From Microvirga soli (GTDB lineage Bacteria > Pseudomonadota > Alphaproteobacteria > Rhizobiales > Beijerinckiaceae): 63,573 nucleotides of DNA. The notes beneath the pieces are model-generated. The model ran no database searches. It saw only the letters and a program-made list of their open reading frames with translations, and was not told the origin of the DNA. The DNA is taken from contig NZ_JAERQE010000031.1 in assembly GCF_016734765.1 (NCBI RefSeq), positions 1-63,573 of the forward strand, in the 5' to 3' direction. The position numbers and the translations under genes were made by a program. Positions 33,208-41,549 of this stretch are shown here, piece after piece. Each line of letters starts with the position of its first letter. The stretch's first letter is position 1.

Positions 33208-33280
33208 CTCTGCCGAGTGGGTTGAACCTGAGGCTTCCCCCCTGCTACCAGAAGTTTTTACAATCGAATGTTGGTTTTGG

Positions 33281-34000
33281 ATGCGTTTTCAGGAAACCCT
33301 GCTCGGGGGTCGTCTCATCGAGCGTTACAAGCGATTTCTGGCGGACGTGAAGCTCGACACGGGCGAGATGGTCACCGCGCATTGCGCCAATCCAGGGGCC
33401 ATGATGGGCCTCAAGGAGCCGGGCAGCCGGGTGTTCCTCTCCCGGGCCACGAACCCCAACCGCAAGCTCAAGTACAATTGGGAATTCGTGGAGGTCCCTG
33501 CCGGCGGCGGGCCGCTCCAGCTCATCGGGATCAATACCTCGCGGCCCAACCTGCTGGTGGCCGAGGCCCTGCGGGAGGGGCGGCTCGCGCCGTTTGCCCA
33601 TTACGACCGTGTCCGGCCCGAGGTGAAGTACGGCCGGAACAGCCGGGTCGACTTCCTGCTTGAAAAGGATGGCGAGCCGCCCTGCTACCTGGAGGTCAAG
33701 AACTGCCACCTCATGCGTGAGGCGGGCTTTGCCGAGTTCCCGGATTGCGTCGCCGCCCGAAGCGCCAAGCACCTCTACGAGCTGGCCGACATGAAGGCCC
33801 AAGGGGCGAGAGCCGCCCTCGTCTACGTCATCCAGATGGATGCCGAGCGTTTCGATGTGGCCCGCGACATCGATCCGGCCTACGACAAGGCCTTCAGGCA
33901 TGCCCTCGCGGCGGGGGTGGAGTCTTATGCCTATGTCTGCCGCATCACCCCGCAGGAAGTGACCATCGACCGGCCGGTGGAGATCGTGACGCCGCGGTGA
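33281..34000 (+). CDS. sfsA: SfsA-like DNA-binding/nuclease family protein
   Basis: A 239-residue SfsA. Distinctive pieces are LIERYKRFLADVKLDTGE, AHCANPGAMMGL, the catalytic-looking GRNSRVDFLL and YLEVKNCHL (a nuclease-type D..ExK pattern), then FPDCVAARSAKHLYEL. SfsA was first described as a stimulator of maltose metabolism; its structure is nuclease-like and its true role unclear. Single gene, convergent with the FkbM-type methyltransferase. Confidence 0.94.
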   Translation: MRFQETLLGGRLIERYKRFLADVKLDTGEMVTAHCANPGAMMGLKEPGSRVFLSRATNPNRKLKYNWEFVEVPAGGGPLQLIGINTSRPNLLVAEALREGRLAPFAHYDRVRPEVKYGRNSRVDFLLEKDGEPPCYLEVKNCHLMREAGFAEFPDCVAARSAKHLYELADMKAQGARAALVYVIQMDAERFDVARDIDPAYDKAFRHALAAGVESYAYVCRITPQEVTIDRPVEIVTPR

Positions 34001-34007
34001 GCGCTTC

Positions 34008-34838
34008 CTATGAACGCTCGAAAACCAGGTTCATCTTGGTCTCGAGGATCTGCCGGTAGCCCTTGCCCGTGAGGAGCCCGACCACGTCCACCTGCCAGCG
34101 CTCCGGCACGTTCGCCACGATGAAAGCGGCAGGATAGAGGGAAGCGGGTGCATCCCGGAAGAACGGCCCGAGGACCAGGTCCTCCGCTCCCTCCACGTCG
34201 AGCTTGATCGCATCGACATGGGTCAGGCCCTCCCGGTTCAGGAGGTCGAGCAGGGTCACGGCCGGGACGCGGATCGCGTCCGTCTGGCTCGAGTTCACGA
34301 TCTTGAGGCTCGCCTCGCCCCGGTTGAGGGGATCGAGGAACAGGGTGAGCTCGCCGGTCTTGTCGGCAATCGCGCAATCGACGGCCTTGATCGTGGAGGA
34401 AGGATTCTGCCGGATGTTGTAGATCAGGCGATCGAAGATCTCCGGCTGCGGCTCCACGGCCAGGATCCGGGTCGAGACGGCAGGACCGGCCTCCTGTGCG
34501 AGATACAGGGCATACCAGCCGACATTCGAGCCCACATCGATGAAGGTGAAGCCTTCCCGGATGCGCGAGGCCAGGATCTTGAGCTCGTCGGCATCGAAAT
34601 ATTGCGGTGTGAAGAGGAGCCGACGCTCGCAGACGTTCTTGTGGGGATAAAGCCGCATCCTGACGCCGAAGGTCTCGAGGTCGAGCGGCGGGCCCTTGAG
34701 CATCTTCATGGCCAGATGCCGCAGCATCAGGGCCAGCCTGCGTCCTGCCCAGCCCTCGGGCAACCCGCGCGTGCGGTCGATCACCCAGCGGGTGAGACCT
34801 GAAGGCGCAAAGTCCCCGAAGGGGCGGGAGTCATTCAT
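34008..34838 (-). CDS. FkbM family methyltransferase
   Basis: About 276 residues. The Rossmann SAM site is FIDVGSNVGWYALYLA with the acidic AVEPQPEIFDRL; the second half has VDAIKLDVEGAEDLVLGPF, the FkbM signature. Members methylate sugars or polyketide hydroxyls, often in exopolysaccharide or LPS modification. The start is uncertain: ATG 34838, or a GTG at 34859 seven codons upstream. It is convergent with sfsA (seven bases between stops) and divergent from map. Confidence 0.87.
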   Translation of the reverse strand: MNDSRPFGDFAPSGLTRWVIDRTRGLPEGWAGRRLALMLRHLAMKMLKGPPLDLETFGVRMRLYPHKNVCERRLLFTPQYFDADELKILASRIREGFTFIDVGSNVGWYALYLAQEAGPAVSTRILAVEPQPEIFDRLIYNIRQNPSSTIKAVDCAIADKTGELTLFLDPLNRGEASLKIVNSSQTDAIRVPAVTLLDLLNREGLTHVDAIKLDVEGAEDLVLGPFFRDAPASLYPAAFIVANVPERWQVDVVGLLTGKGYRQILETKMNLVFERS

Positions 34839-34982
34839 TAGCGAGAAATCCAGAGCCACGAACCGGACGAACAGGGTTGCTCATGACACCCTCGGGCGGC
34901 AATCGCAAGCGGGGCATGAGGGGTTTAACTTGCTTCACGCGCGGCGATCCTTACATTCCGGGCAACAGACCAAGGATCGAGA

Positions 34983-35792
34983 ATGACCGAGACCGATGTT
35001 GTGGAGCGCAAGCGCGCCGCCGAGATCCCGCTGCACGGCCCTGCAGACTTCGAAGGGATGCGCCGCGCCGGCCGCATGGTGGCCGAGTGCCTGGACATGC
35101 TCTCGGAGCATGTGAAACCCGGCGTCACGACCGAGTTTCTGGACAAGCTGGCCTTCGACTTCATCCGCCAGCATGGCGCCTATCCGGCCTGCCTGCACTA
35201 TCGCGGCTACACCAAGACGATCTGCACCTCGATCAACCACGTGGTCTGTCACGGCATCCCCAACGACAAGCCTCTGCGCGACGGGGACATCATGAATGTC
35301 GACGTGACCCTGATCCTCGACGGGTGGCACGGCGATTCGAGCCGCATGTATTACGTGGGCGAGGTGCCGCGCCGGGCGCAGCGGCTGTGCGAGATCACCT
35401 ATGAGTGCCTCCTGCGCGGTATAGCAGTCGTGAAGCCGGGCGCGACCACCAACGACATCGGGGCGGCGATCCAGTCCTATGCGGAAGCCGAGCGCTGCTC
35501 CGTGGTGCGGGACTTCTGCGGCCACGGCATCGGCAAGGTCTTCCACGACTCGCCGACGATCCTCCACTACGTCGAGCCGGCCTACAACGTGGAGCTGAAA
35601 GCCGGCATGTTCTTCACCATCGAGCCCATGATCAATCTCGGGCGGCCGCAGGTGAAGGTCCTGGCCGACGGCTGGACCGCCGTGACCCGCGACCGCTCCC
35701 TCTCGGCCCAGTTCGAGCACATGGTGGGCGTGACGGAGACCGGCGCGGAGGTGTTCACCTACTCGCCCAAGGGGCTGGACAAGCCGTCTTGA
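34983..35792 (+). CDS. map: Methionine aminopeptidase, type I
   Basis: This 269-residue metalloenzyme removes the initiator methionine. All five metal ligands are in place: Asp in MNVDVTLIL, Asp in WHGDSSRMY, His in GHGIGKVFHD, Glu in TIEPMINLG and Glu in FEHMVGV. The N-terminal TICTSINHVVCHGIPN is the usual type I signature. It is followed by radC 105 bases later. Confidence 0.97.
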   Translation: MTETDVVERKRAAEIPLHGPADFEGMRRAGRMVAECLDMLSEHVKPGVTTEFLDKLAFDFIRQHGAYPACLHYRGYTKTICTSINHVVCHGIPNDKPLRDGDIMNVDVTLILDGWHGDSSRMYYVGEVPRRAQRLCEITYECLLRGIAVVKPGATTNDIGAAIQSYAEAERCSVVRDFCGHGIGKVFHDSPTILHYVEPAYNVELKAGMFFTIEPMINLGRPQVKVLADGWTAVTRDRSLSAQFEHMVGVTETGAEVFTYSPKGLDKPS

Positions 35793-35897
35793 GCTACGCT
35801 CGGCACTAGCCTGCCGCCTCGCTTCTGGCCTACAAGGTAACAATGATGCTCTGAGAGTCTCTTTCGGAGCGGATTGAGGCAGACGCCACAGGCAGGC

Positions 35898-36581
35898 ATG
35901 AGCGACGACCTTCCCCATTATCACGGCCATCGCGACCGGTTGCGCGCCCGCTTCATGGAAGTCGGCGGCGATGCGGTGCCGGATTACGAGCTTCTGGAAC
36001 TCGTGCTGTTCCGCTCCATCCCGCGCCGGGACGTGAAGCCCATCGCCAAGGAGCTGATCAAGCGCTTCGGCACCTTCGCCGAGGTGCTGGCCGCCTCCCC
36101 GGGCCGGCTCATGGAGGTGGATGGGATCGGCGAGAGCGTTGTGACGGACCTGAAGATCGTGGAGGCCTCCGCCCGTCGGCTCACCAAGGGCGAGGTGGCC
36201 AAGCGTCCCGTCCTGTCCTCCTGGACCTCCGTCATCGATTATTGCCGCACCGCCATGGCGTTCATGGACAAGGAGCAGTTCCGCCTGCTCTTCCTCGACA
36301 AGCGCAACGCGCTCATCGCCGACGAGGTGCAGCAATCGGGCACGGTCGACCATACGCCAGTCTATCCCCGCGAAGTGGTCAAGCGCGCCCTCGAACTCTC
36401 CGCCTCGGCCCTGATCCTGGTGCACAACCATCCTTCAGGGGATCCCACGCCCTCCTCGGCCGACGTCAAGATGACCCGCGAGATCATCGAGGTGGCCAAG
36501 CCCCTCGGTATCACGGTCCATGACCACATCATCGTAGGCCGCGAGGGTCATGCGAGCCTCAAAGGCCTGCGCCTGATCTGA
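35898..36581 (+). CDS. radC: RadC family protein (JAB1/MPN metalloprotease fold)
   Basis: About 227 residues. The N-terminal helix-hairpin-helix (residues about 60-85, LMEVDGIGESVVTDLKI) is followed by the MPN domain with the zinc motif HNHPSGDPTPSSAD (from about residue 176). RadC was named for DNA repair, but its function remains unsettled. ATG 35898 is chosen over a TTG at 35874. Downstream, a stress-type promoter drives the PRC-barrel gene. Confidence 0.94.
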   Translation: MSDDLPHYHGHRDRLRARFMEVGGDAVPDYELLELVLFRSIPRRDVKPIAKELIKRFGTFAEVLAASPGRLMEVDGIGESVVTDLKIVEASARRLTKGEVAKRPVLSSWTSVIDYCRTAMAFMDKEQFRLLFLDKRNALIADEVQQSGTVDHTPVYPREVVKRALELSASALILVHNHPSGDPTPSSADVKMTREIIEVAKPLGITVHDHIIVGREGHASLKGLRLI

Positions 36582-36591
36582 GCTTGACGGC

Positions 36592-36616
36592 AGAACCAAC
36601 GCCTCCCGGCCGCGTT
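36592..36616 (+). promoter_or_regulatory. Candidate EcfG promoter for the PRC-barrel gene
   Basis: AGAAC (36592-36596), 16 bases, CGTT (36613-36616), one mismatch in the first -35 base. It is 35 bases before the start codon. PRC-barrel proteins are known members of stress regulons in relatives. Confidence 0.45.
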
Positions 36617-36650
36617 ACATCCCCACGAACAACACTCATGGGAGATAATC

Positions 36651-37106
36651 ATGAAAAAGCTGCTGACCGCCGGTCTGCTCGGTTCCACCCTCCTGGCTTC
36701 GGCCGCCATGGCCCAGACCACCCCGGCCCAGCCGTCCGCTACACCCCCGGCCGGCGTGAACTTCATGACGCGCCTCGAAGCCGGCCAAATGCTTGCCTCC
36801 AAGATCATGGATGAGGATGTGGTCGGTGCCGACAACAAGGATATCGGCGACGTGGAAGATCTGGTGCTCGACCGCAGCGGCAAGGTCGTGGCTGTCGTGA
36901 TCGAGGTGGATAAGGGCCTCGGCGACCGCACTGTGGCCTTGCCCTTAAGCGCAATCCAGATGAGCGCCCCGGATGCGGCAACCACCGGCTCCGTTCAGGG
37001 CTCCGGAAAGACCACGACCCGCAGCAGCGACGACATGCGCATCGTCGTGACCATGCCTGTCGATCAGCTCAAGGCGGCTCCCGAGTTCGACGACGATAAC
37101 GACTAA
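36651..37106 (+). CDS. Exported PRC-barrel domain protein
   Basis: A 151-residue protein with a signal peptide (KKLLTAGLLGSTLLASAAMAQ). The mature part holds a PRC-barrel (residues about 48-105, ASKIMDEDVVGADNKDIGDVEDLVLDRSGKVVAVVIEV), a fold that binds partners or small ligands. The tail is acidic (EFDDDND). A GGGAGATAATC ribosome site and an EcfG-type promoter precede it, and an intrinsic terminator follows. Confidence 0.87.
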   Translation: MKKLLTAGLLGSTLLASAAMAQTTPAQPSATPPAGVNFMTRLEAGQMLASKIMDEDVVGADNKDIGDVEDLVLDRSGKVVAVVIEVDKGLGDRTVALPLSAIQMSAPDAATTGSVQGSGKTTTRSSDDMRIVVTMPVDQLKAAPEFDDDND

Positions 37107-37117
37107 GCCATCAAGAA

Positions 37118-37150
37118 CCTGCGGTCACCCCTCGGTGGCCGCAGGCCTTT
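37118..37150 (+). terminator. Intrinsic terminator after the PRC-barrel gene
   Basis: CCTGCGGTCAC (37118-37128) pairs with GTGGCCGCAGG (37135-37145) with one mismatch, followed by CCTTTAG. Confidence 0.7.
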
Positions 37151-37745
37151 AGATGAGCGTTCCGATCCCGGTGAAGATCGCGTAGACGAAGCCGAGGCTC
37201 AGGGTTAGGCCGATGGAGCCGATCAGGAGCCCGCCCACGACGACGAAGCCATCCCGCTCGACGAGGCCCAGGCCGACGAGGCACACGGCAAGCCCCAGCG
37301 GGATCTGCCCGACGAAGGGCGGCGCGAAGAGAAGACCCAGCGACAGAACCAGAACGACCGCGCCCATGAGGCGCATGGCGAGCGGCGTGTCCAGGAAGGT
37401 CATGCGCGGCCGGGAAATGCGCTCGAGCCGGCGAAACACCGGGATCGCGCGTCCGACCGCCCGCTCCACGTCCGTGCGGGCCATGGAACGGTTCATGAGC
37501 TGGCGCGGCAGCCAGGGCGCCTCGCGGCCGAAAACGATCTGAACGGCGACGAGCGCCAGCAGCAGGCCGCAGACCAGGGGGATCGGCGGCGGCATCGGAA
37601 GGCAGTTGGGCAGGCCGAGCAGGACGATCAGGAGCGCGAAGGCCCTGTCCTGGAGCACGGCCATGATTTCACGCACGGTCAAGCGCTCGCCCGGCTGGGA
37701 TGCGAGGGCGAGCAGAATCTGGGACGTGCGCGCGTTGGAAAACAA
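37149..37745 (-). CDS. exoD: ExoD family membrane protein
   Basis: A 198-residue integral membrane protein of the ExoD family, named for a Rhizobium exopolysaccharide mutant. It has about five helices, and the N-terminal LLALASQPGERLTVREIMAVLQDRAFALLI and PNCLPMPPPIPLVCG are characteristic. The biochemical role is unknown, though exoD mutants are alkali-sensitive. The C-terminal half contains repeated Gly-rich helices. Convergent with the PRC-barrel gene. Confidence 0.9.
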   Translation of the reverse strand: MFSNARTSQILLALASQPGERLTVREIMAVLQDRAFALLIVLLGLPNCLPMPPPIPLVCGLLLALVAVQIVFGREAPWLPRQLMNRSMARTDVERAVGRAIPVFRRLERISRPRMTFLDTPLAMRLMGAVVLVLSLGLLFAPPFVGQIPLGLAVCLVGLGLVERDGFVVVGGLLIGSIGLTLSLGFVYAIFTGIGTLI

Positions 37746-37815
37746 GAAGCCCTGACAGGTTCGGGGGTGCTCAGGGCGCCTCTCTACCTGACTTAACGTC
37801 CGGGGCCAAGGCGTA

Positions 37816-38085
37816 TCAATGAATGTTGATCTCCCCCTGAACCGCCCGGAACTCGGCGGGACGGATCAGTTGCGCATGGGTGACCGTGACTGAGTGCAGC
37901 GGCCCTGCGAGCTCCCGCTTCCAGAAGTCGAGGAAGTCGATGAGAACGGGAAACCTTGGAGCCAGATCGTATTCCTGCCAGACATAGGTCTGAAGGAAGG
38001 TCGGGTGATCCGGCATGCGATACAGGATCTTGGCGGTCGTAAGCCCGTAGCCTTCCATCTGGCGGATGAAATCTTTTGAGACCAT
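37816..38085 (-). CDS. usg: Usg family protein
   Basis: An 89-residue alphaproteobacterial Usg protein (COG5425): DFIRQMEGYGLTTAKILYRM, FLQTYVWQEYDLAPRFPVL and a C-terminal LIRPAEFRAVQGEINIH. It was described as an open reading frame upstream of trpF in Caulobacter; its role is unknown. It stands alone here, divergent from the formyltransferase gene. Confidence 0.92.
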   Translation of the reverse strand: MVSKDFIRQMEGYGLTTAKILYRMPDHPTFLQTYVWQEYDLAPRFPVLIDFLDFWKRELAGPLHSVTVTHAQLIRPAEFRAVQGEINIH

Positions 38086-38291
38086 GCGAACTCCTTCTCA
38101 AGCCCGAACGAGCCTTGTCGACAGGAATCCGCCGGAAAGCGCAGGCGGTCTCCTGCCCTATGCTCAAGGCTAAATCTTGAGTGTACTTTGAAGTTCCCGC
38201 AAGCGAATGGGCTTGCACATCCACGCGATCTTGCGTTGATTGCTCGGGACAGAGTCTGAACGGAAGCATCGTGAAAAGGAGACCACCGGGA

Positions 38292-39140
38292 ATGCGCTTC
38301 GCCTTCGCGGGAATCGATTTTCTGGGAGATGTTTTCGAGACGTTCCTTGCCAAGGGCTGGGAGCCGGTCAAGCTGTTCAGCCGGCCTTGCGACAGCATCT
38401 ACGACTTCAACGATGTGACGCTCGCCCGCGCCCGCTCGCTGCGCTTGGCCGTGCAGATGTCGCGCATTCTCCCTGCCGATCTCGCGGGCCTCAAAGCCAT
38501 GGGCTGCGAGGCCCTGGTGGTTGCGGGCTATCCTTGGCTGATCACTGGCTGGGAGCGGCATATCCCCTATGCCATCAACTTTCACCCCTCGCCTCTCCCC
38601 ACGGGGCGAGGGCCTTACCCGCTGTTCCAGGCCATCCTCGACGGTTTGTCCGAATGGGGAATGACGGTCCACACGCTCGAGCCTGCCTTCGACACCGGGG
38701 CCATCGTGGCCCAGAAGCACTTTGCCTTGAGCGGCGCGGAATCCCACGACACCCTGCTGTCCAAGTGCCAGATGGCCGCGAAGGAGCTCGCGGCGGAGCT
38801 CGCTTCAGACCTGCCGCGTCTCTGGGCAGATGCCAGGCCGCAGGGGCCGGGCACCTACTGGCCCAGAGTCACGCAGGCGCAGAGAACCGTTTCCTGGAAT
38901 GGCAATGTACAGGACGTGCTGCGCACCATCCGCGCCTTCGGGTCCATCGAAGCCTTTGCCCAGATCGATTCCCGCTACGTCTATGTGTGGGAGGCCTCAG
39001 GCTGGGAGGAGCCGCACCGCTACCGGCCCGGCACCCTCGTCCATCGCCACCGCAAGCACATGGTGGTCGCCGTCCGCGACGGGTTCGTGCAGATCGGCGG
39101 ATGGAGCCCCTATGCGCCGGGCTCCGCGAGGCAGGGATAG
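38292..39140 (+). CDS. Formyltransferase-fold protein (Fmt-like)
   Basis: About 282 residues. The N-terminal GART domain has the 10-formyl-THF motif INFHPSPLPTGRGPYP (the catalytic Asn-His; Asp in FDTGAIVA), and the C-terminal domain with VSWNGNVQDVLRTIRAFG is of the kind that follows the catalytic domain in Fmt and ArnA-type enzymes. It may formylate a sugar nucleotide or another amine rather than Met-tRNA, as a housekeeping fmt should also exist elsewhere. AAAGGAGACC precedes ATG 38292. Confidence 0.8.
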   Translation: MRFAFAGIDFLGDVFETFLAKGWEPVKLFSRPCDSIYDFNDVTLARARSLRLAVQMSRILPADLAGLKAMGCEALVVAGYPWLITGWERHIPYAINFHPSPLPTGRGPYPLFQAILDGLSEWGMTVHTLEPAFDTGAIVAQKHFALSGAESHDTLLSKCQMAAKELAAELASDLPRLWADARPQGPGTYWPRVTQAQRTVSWNGNVQDVLRTIRAFGSIEAFAQIDSRYVYVWEASGWEEPHRYRPGTLVHRHRKHMVVAVRDGFVQIGGWSPYAPGSARQG

Positions 39141-39151
39141 AGGCCAGCCTC

Positions 39152-39220
39152 TCAGCGACGGCGCTTGATCATCTTCCAGGCCTGACGGAGGACGAAGAGA
39201 TTGCGAAGGAGCCTGAGCAT
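39152..39220 (-). CDS. 22-residue basic peptide, possible small gene
   Basis: A 23-codon frame (MLRLLRNLFVLRQAWKMIKR then RR) after AAAGGTGATACG. It would be a strongly basic amphipathic helix. It lies between the formyltransferase gene and the HWE kinase gene, on the kinase's strand and downstream of it. The evidence is only the ribosome site and composition. Confidence 0.3.
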   Translation of the reverse strand: MLRLLRNLFVLRQAWKMIKRRR

Positions 39221-39313
39221 CGTATCACCTTTGTAAACCACGTGCGGGTCAAAGGCGTTCTGCACCGGATGGTTCCAATCCGGTCGTACGGTCGTCGCTT
39301 CACCGTGACCGCT

Positions 39314-41260
39314 TTAATCGAGCGGAGCATCCACGGTGCACAGGACCCCTTCAGGATTGAACCTGATCTGGACGTCGCCGTTGAGCTCGCGCGCGAGGCT
39401 GCGTTCGATGAGGCGCGTGCCGAAGCCCCGACGTGTGGGGGGCTGGACCGGCGGCCCGCCGCTCTCCTGCCAGCGCAGATGGAGGCAGGGGCCGGTTTGC
39501 GCCTGTGAGATGTCCCAGGCAATATCGACCCTCCCGGTCGCGTTCGAGAGAGCCCCGTGCTTCACGGCGTTCGTGGTCAGCTCCTGGAGCGCCATGGACA
39601 GGGCCAGGGCGATGCGCGGCGACAAGCGAAGCTCAGGCCCTTTCATCGTGAGCCGATCCTCGCCTAAGGCTCTGTAGGGCTCCAGAGCCTGAGCGACGAT
39701 GTCCTTGAGTTCGGCCCCTTCCCAGCTCTCCGTTGTCAGGACGTCGTGGGCACGCGCTAGAGCCATCAGGCGCCCTTCGAGAGCCTCCCTGGCCTCCTGT
39801 GCCGAACCGGCATTGCGAAGCGTCTGAGCGGCAATCGACTGCACCGTCGCCAAGGTGTTCTTCACCCGGTGGTTCAGCTCGTGGATCAGAAGCGTGCGCT
39901 GCTCCTCGGCTCTCCTGCGATCGGTGATGTCGCGCTGGATGCCCCAGAGCCGCTTTAGCCAGCCATCTTCGATGATCGCGATGATGCTGTTGTCGAAATA
40001 CTTTGGATGACCGGCTGCATCCTGCTCGACGGATTCAACCCCGCTGAGGTTGTAGCCGGAGCTGACGATGCCCGCCAGGTAGGCTCTGGCTTCCGGGTCC
40101 GATGAAGGCAGCGGAAACTCAAGGGTCTTGCCGATCAGATCCTCAGCCCGGCTGAGCCCGTACATGCGCGCCATGGCATCGTTGCAATCAACGAAACGAC
40201 CGTTGCGGTAGGCCTGCTCGATCTGCTCCTCCACTGGCAAGCTCGTGTCGAGCGGAGGCGTAAGCTCGAGGAGCCAGATCCCTTCGGAACTGCGGGTGAT
40301 GAACGACCGATAGCGCTCCTCGCTTGCGCGCAGAGCCACCTCGGCATCCTTCTCGGCGGTGATATCCCATTGTGCTCCGAGCGAGCGAATGAAGCGCCCG
40401 TCAGCCTCCCGGATCAGTTTGGTGCGCGCCGTGAGCCAACGCATCTCACCGGTATCGGCGCGGGTAATCCGAAAATCGTATTCGAGATGGTGACAGATGG
40501 GATCGACGACCGCTTTGTGTGTTTCGGCTTCAATCCATCCCCGGTCATCAGGGTGCACGAGGCCGATCCATTCCTGATACGAGAATGTGCCGGATTGATT
40601 GTCAGGCAGTCCGTACAGTTCCAAGTATTCCGGTGACGCAAAGGCTTGACCGGTTCTGCGATCGAATTCGAAGCTGCCGATCCGGGCCGCTTCCTGAACC
40701 TGCCTGAGCCGCTCCTCCATGGGAGCATGGCTGGTTGCCTCGCTCCCAGTGCAGTAGAGCCCGGCAATCTTGCCCGTATCGTCTCTGACAGACGTCCAGG
40801 AAAAGATGAATCCGCCGATTACCCAGTCCAGTCGCCTGTCTGAGGAAGCTGAATGCTCGATGGCATCCCGCCCCTCACCCGACAAAGCCGCCGCGATGTC
40901 TGAGCGATACCTCTCCCACGACTCCGGCCATACTTCATGGAAAGGTCTGCCGAGCGCCGCCGGATGCCTGGAGCCGAGGATCGGCGCAAAGCTGTCGTTG
41001 TAGAGCATGATGAGATCGGCGCCCCAGACAACGAAAGTTGGTTGCCGGGAACCGACCATGAGACCGGCAATGGTGCGAAGACTCTGAGGCCATGACGGCA
41101 GAGGACTGAGCAAGGTCGTCGACCAATCATGAAGCCGGATGCGCTGCCCCATTTCGCCCCCGCCCTGCAGCCAAGGGGAGGTTCCGGTTACCCCTGAAGT
41201 TCTGACATCTTCCGATTTTGACGACAGGGACGATGATCCTTCCAGCAGGCCATCGCTCAT
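39314..41260 (-). CDS. HWE-family sensor histidine kinase with PAS domains
   Basis: A 648-residue cytoplasmic kinase. Three PAS domains occupy roughly residues 50-160, 190-300 and 310-440 (TFVVWGADLIMLYNDSFAPI; FEFDRRTGQAFASPEYLELY; YRSFITRSSEGIWLLEL). The HWE transmitter follows: the phosphoacceptor His in LIHELNHRVKNTLATVQSIA (about 460), the N box ALQELTTNAVKHG (about 565), and LRWQESGGP, the WxE motif that names the family. HWE kinases commonly activate PhyR in the general stress response. No cognate regulator is adjacent. Confidence 0.93.
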   Translation of the reverse strand: MSDGLLEGSSSLSSKSEDVRTSGVTGTSPWLQGGGEMGQRIRLHDWSTTLLSPLPSWPQSLRTIAGLMVGSRQPTFVVWGADLIMLYNDSFAPILGSRHPAALGRPFHEVWPESWERYRSDIAAALSGEGRDAIEHSASSDRRLDWVIGGFIFSWTSVRDDTGKIAGLYCTGSEATSHAPMEERLRQVQEAARIGSFEFDRRTGQAFASPEYLELYGLPDNQSGTFSYQEWIGLVHPDDRGWIEAETHKAVVDPICHHLEYDFRITRADTGEMRWLTARTKLIREADGRFIRSLGAQWDITAEKDAEVALRASEERYRSFITRSSEGIWLLELTPPLDTSLPVEEQIEQAYRNGRFVDCNDAMARMYGLSRAEDLIGKTLEFPLPSSDPEARAYLAGIVSSGYNLSGVESVEQDAAGHPKYFDNSIIAIIEDGWLKRLWGIQRDITDRRRAEEQRTLLIHELNHRVKNTLATVQSIAAQTLRNAGSAQEAREALEGRLMALARAHDVLTTESWEGAELKDIVAQALEPYRALGEDRLTMKGPELRLSPRIALALSMALQELTTNAVKHGALSNATGRVDIAWDISQAQTGPCLHLRWQESGGPPVQPPTRRGFGTRLIERSLARELNGDVQIRFNPEGVLCTVDAPLD

Positions 41261-41518
41261 TGAGGGACCGTTCGATACGCCAACCCGCAGGATCCTGTGC
41301 TCGTGGCCGGATCAGTTATGTTCCAGTTGCTCGGCATCCCTTGCTCGTGGCTCTGCGGACTTTCGTTGCAATGTGACAGAGGGACATAATCCCCGAAGGC
41401 TCCGGTTCAAGGGATGCATAGGATCGCGTCGGCTTGGGCGGCATATGCCGGAAGACGTCGGCTGCTAGACTCGCCCATCGTTTCTAGCTTCGTGGGTTTC
41501 TGAGAATTGAGATTTTGC
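41261..41518. other. Intergenic region upstream of the HWE kinase
   Basis: About 260 bases that should carry the kinase promoter (minus strand). I see no ORF worth calling and no clear promoter. Confidence 0.4.
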
Positions 41519-41543
41519 GGAACCAAGATGACGTAAGGGCATT
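41519..41543 (+). promoter_or_regulatory. Candidate EcfG promoter of a small RNA
   Basis: GGAAC (41519-41523), 16 bases, CATT (41540-41543), one mismatch in the -10 element. No protein gene follows on this strand, but a structured region and a strong terminator do. Confidence 0.4.
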
Positions 41544-41549
41544 AGCCCC

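Larger units (their letters stand above)
32472..33280. other. Large intergenic region with two dispersed repeats
   Basis: About 810 bases without a supportable gene. The left part (32480-32990) shows no protein-like frame and only one short perfect hairpin (AGGTTT-GCG-AAACCT near 32857). The right part holds an imperfect palindrome at 33001-33130 and a 38-base repeat at 33170-33207. It separates the cinA-type gene from sfsA. Confidence 0.6.
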
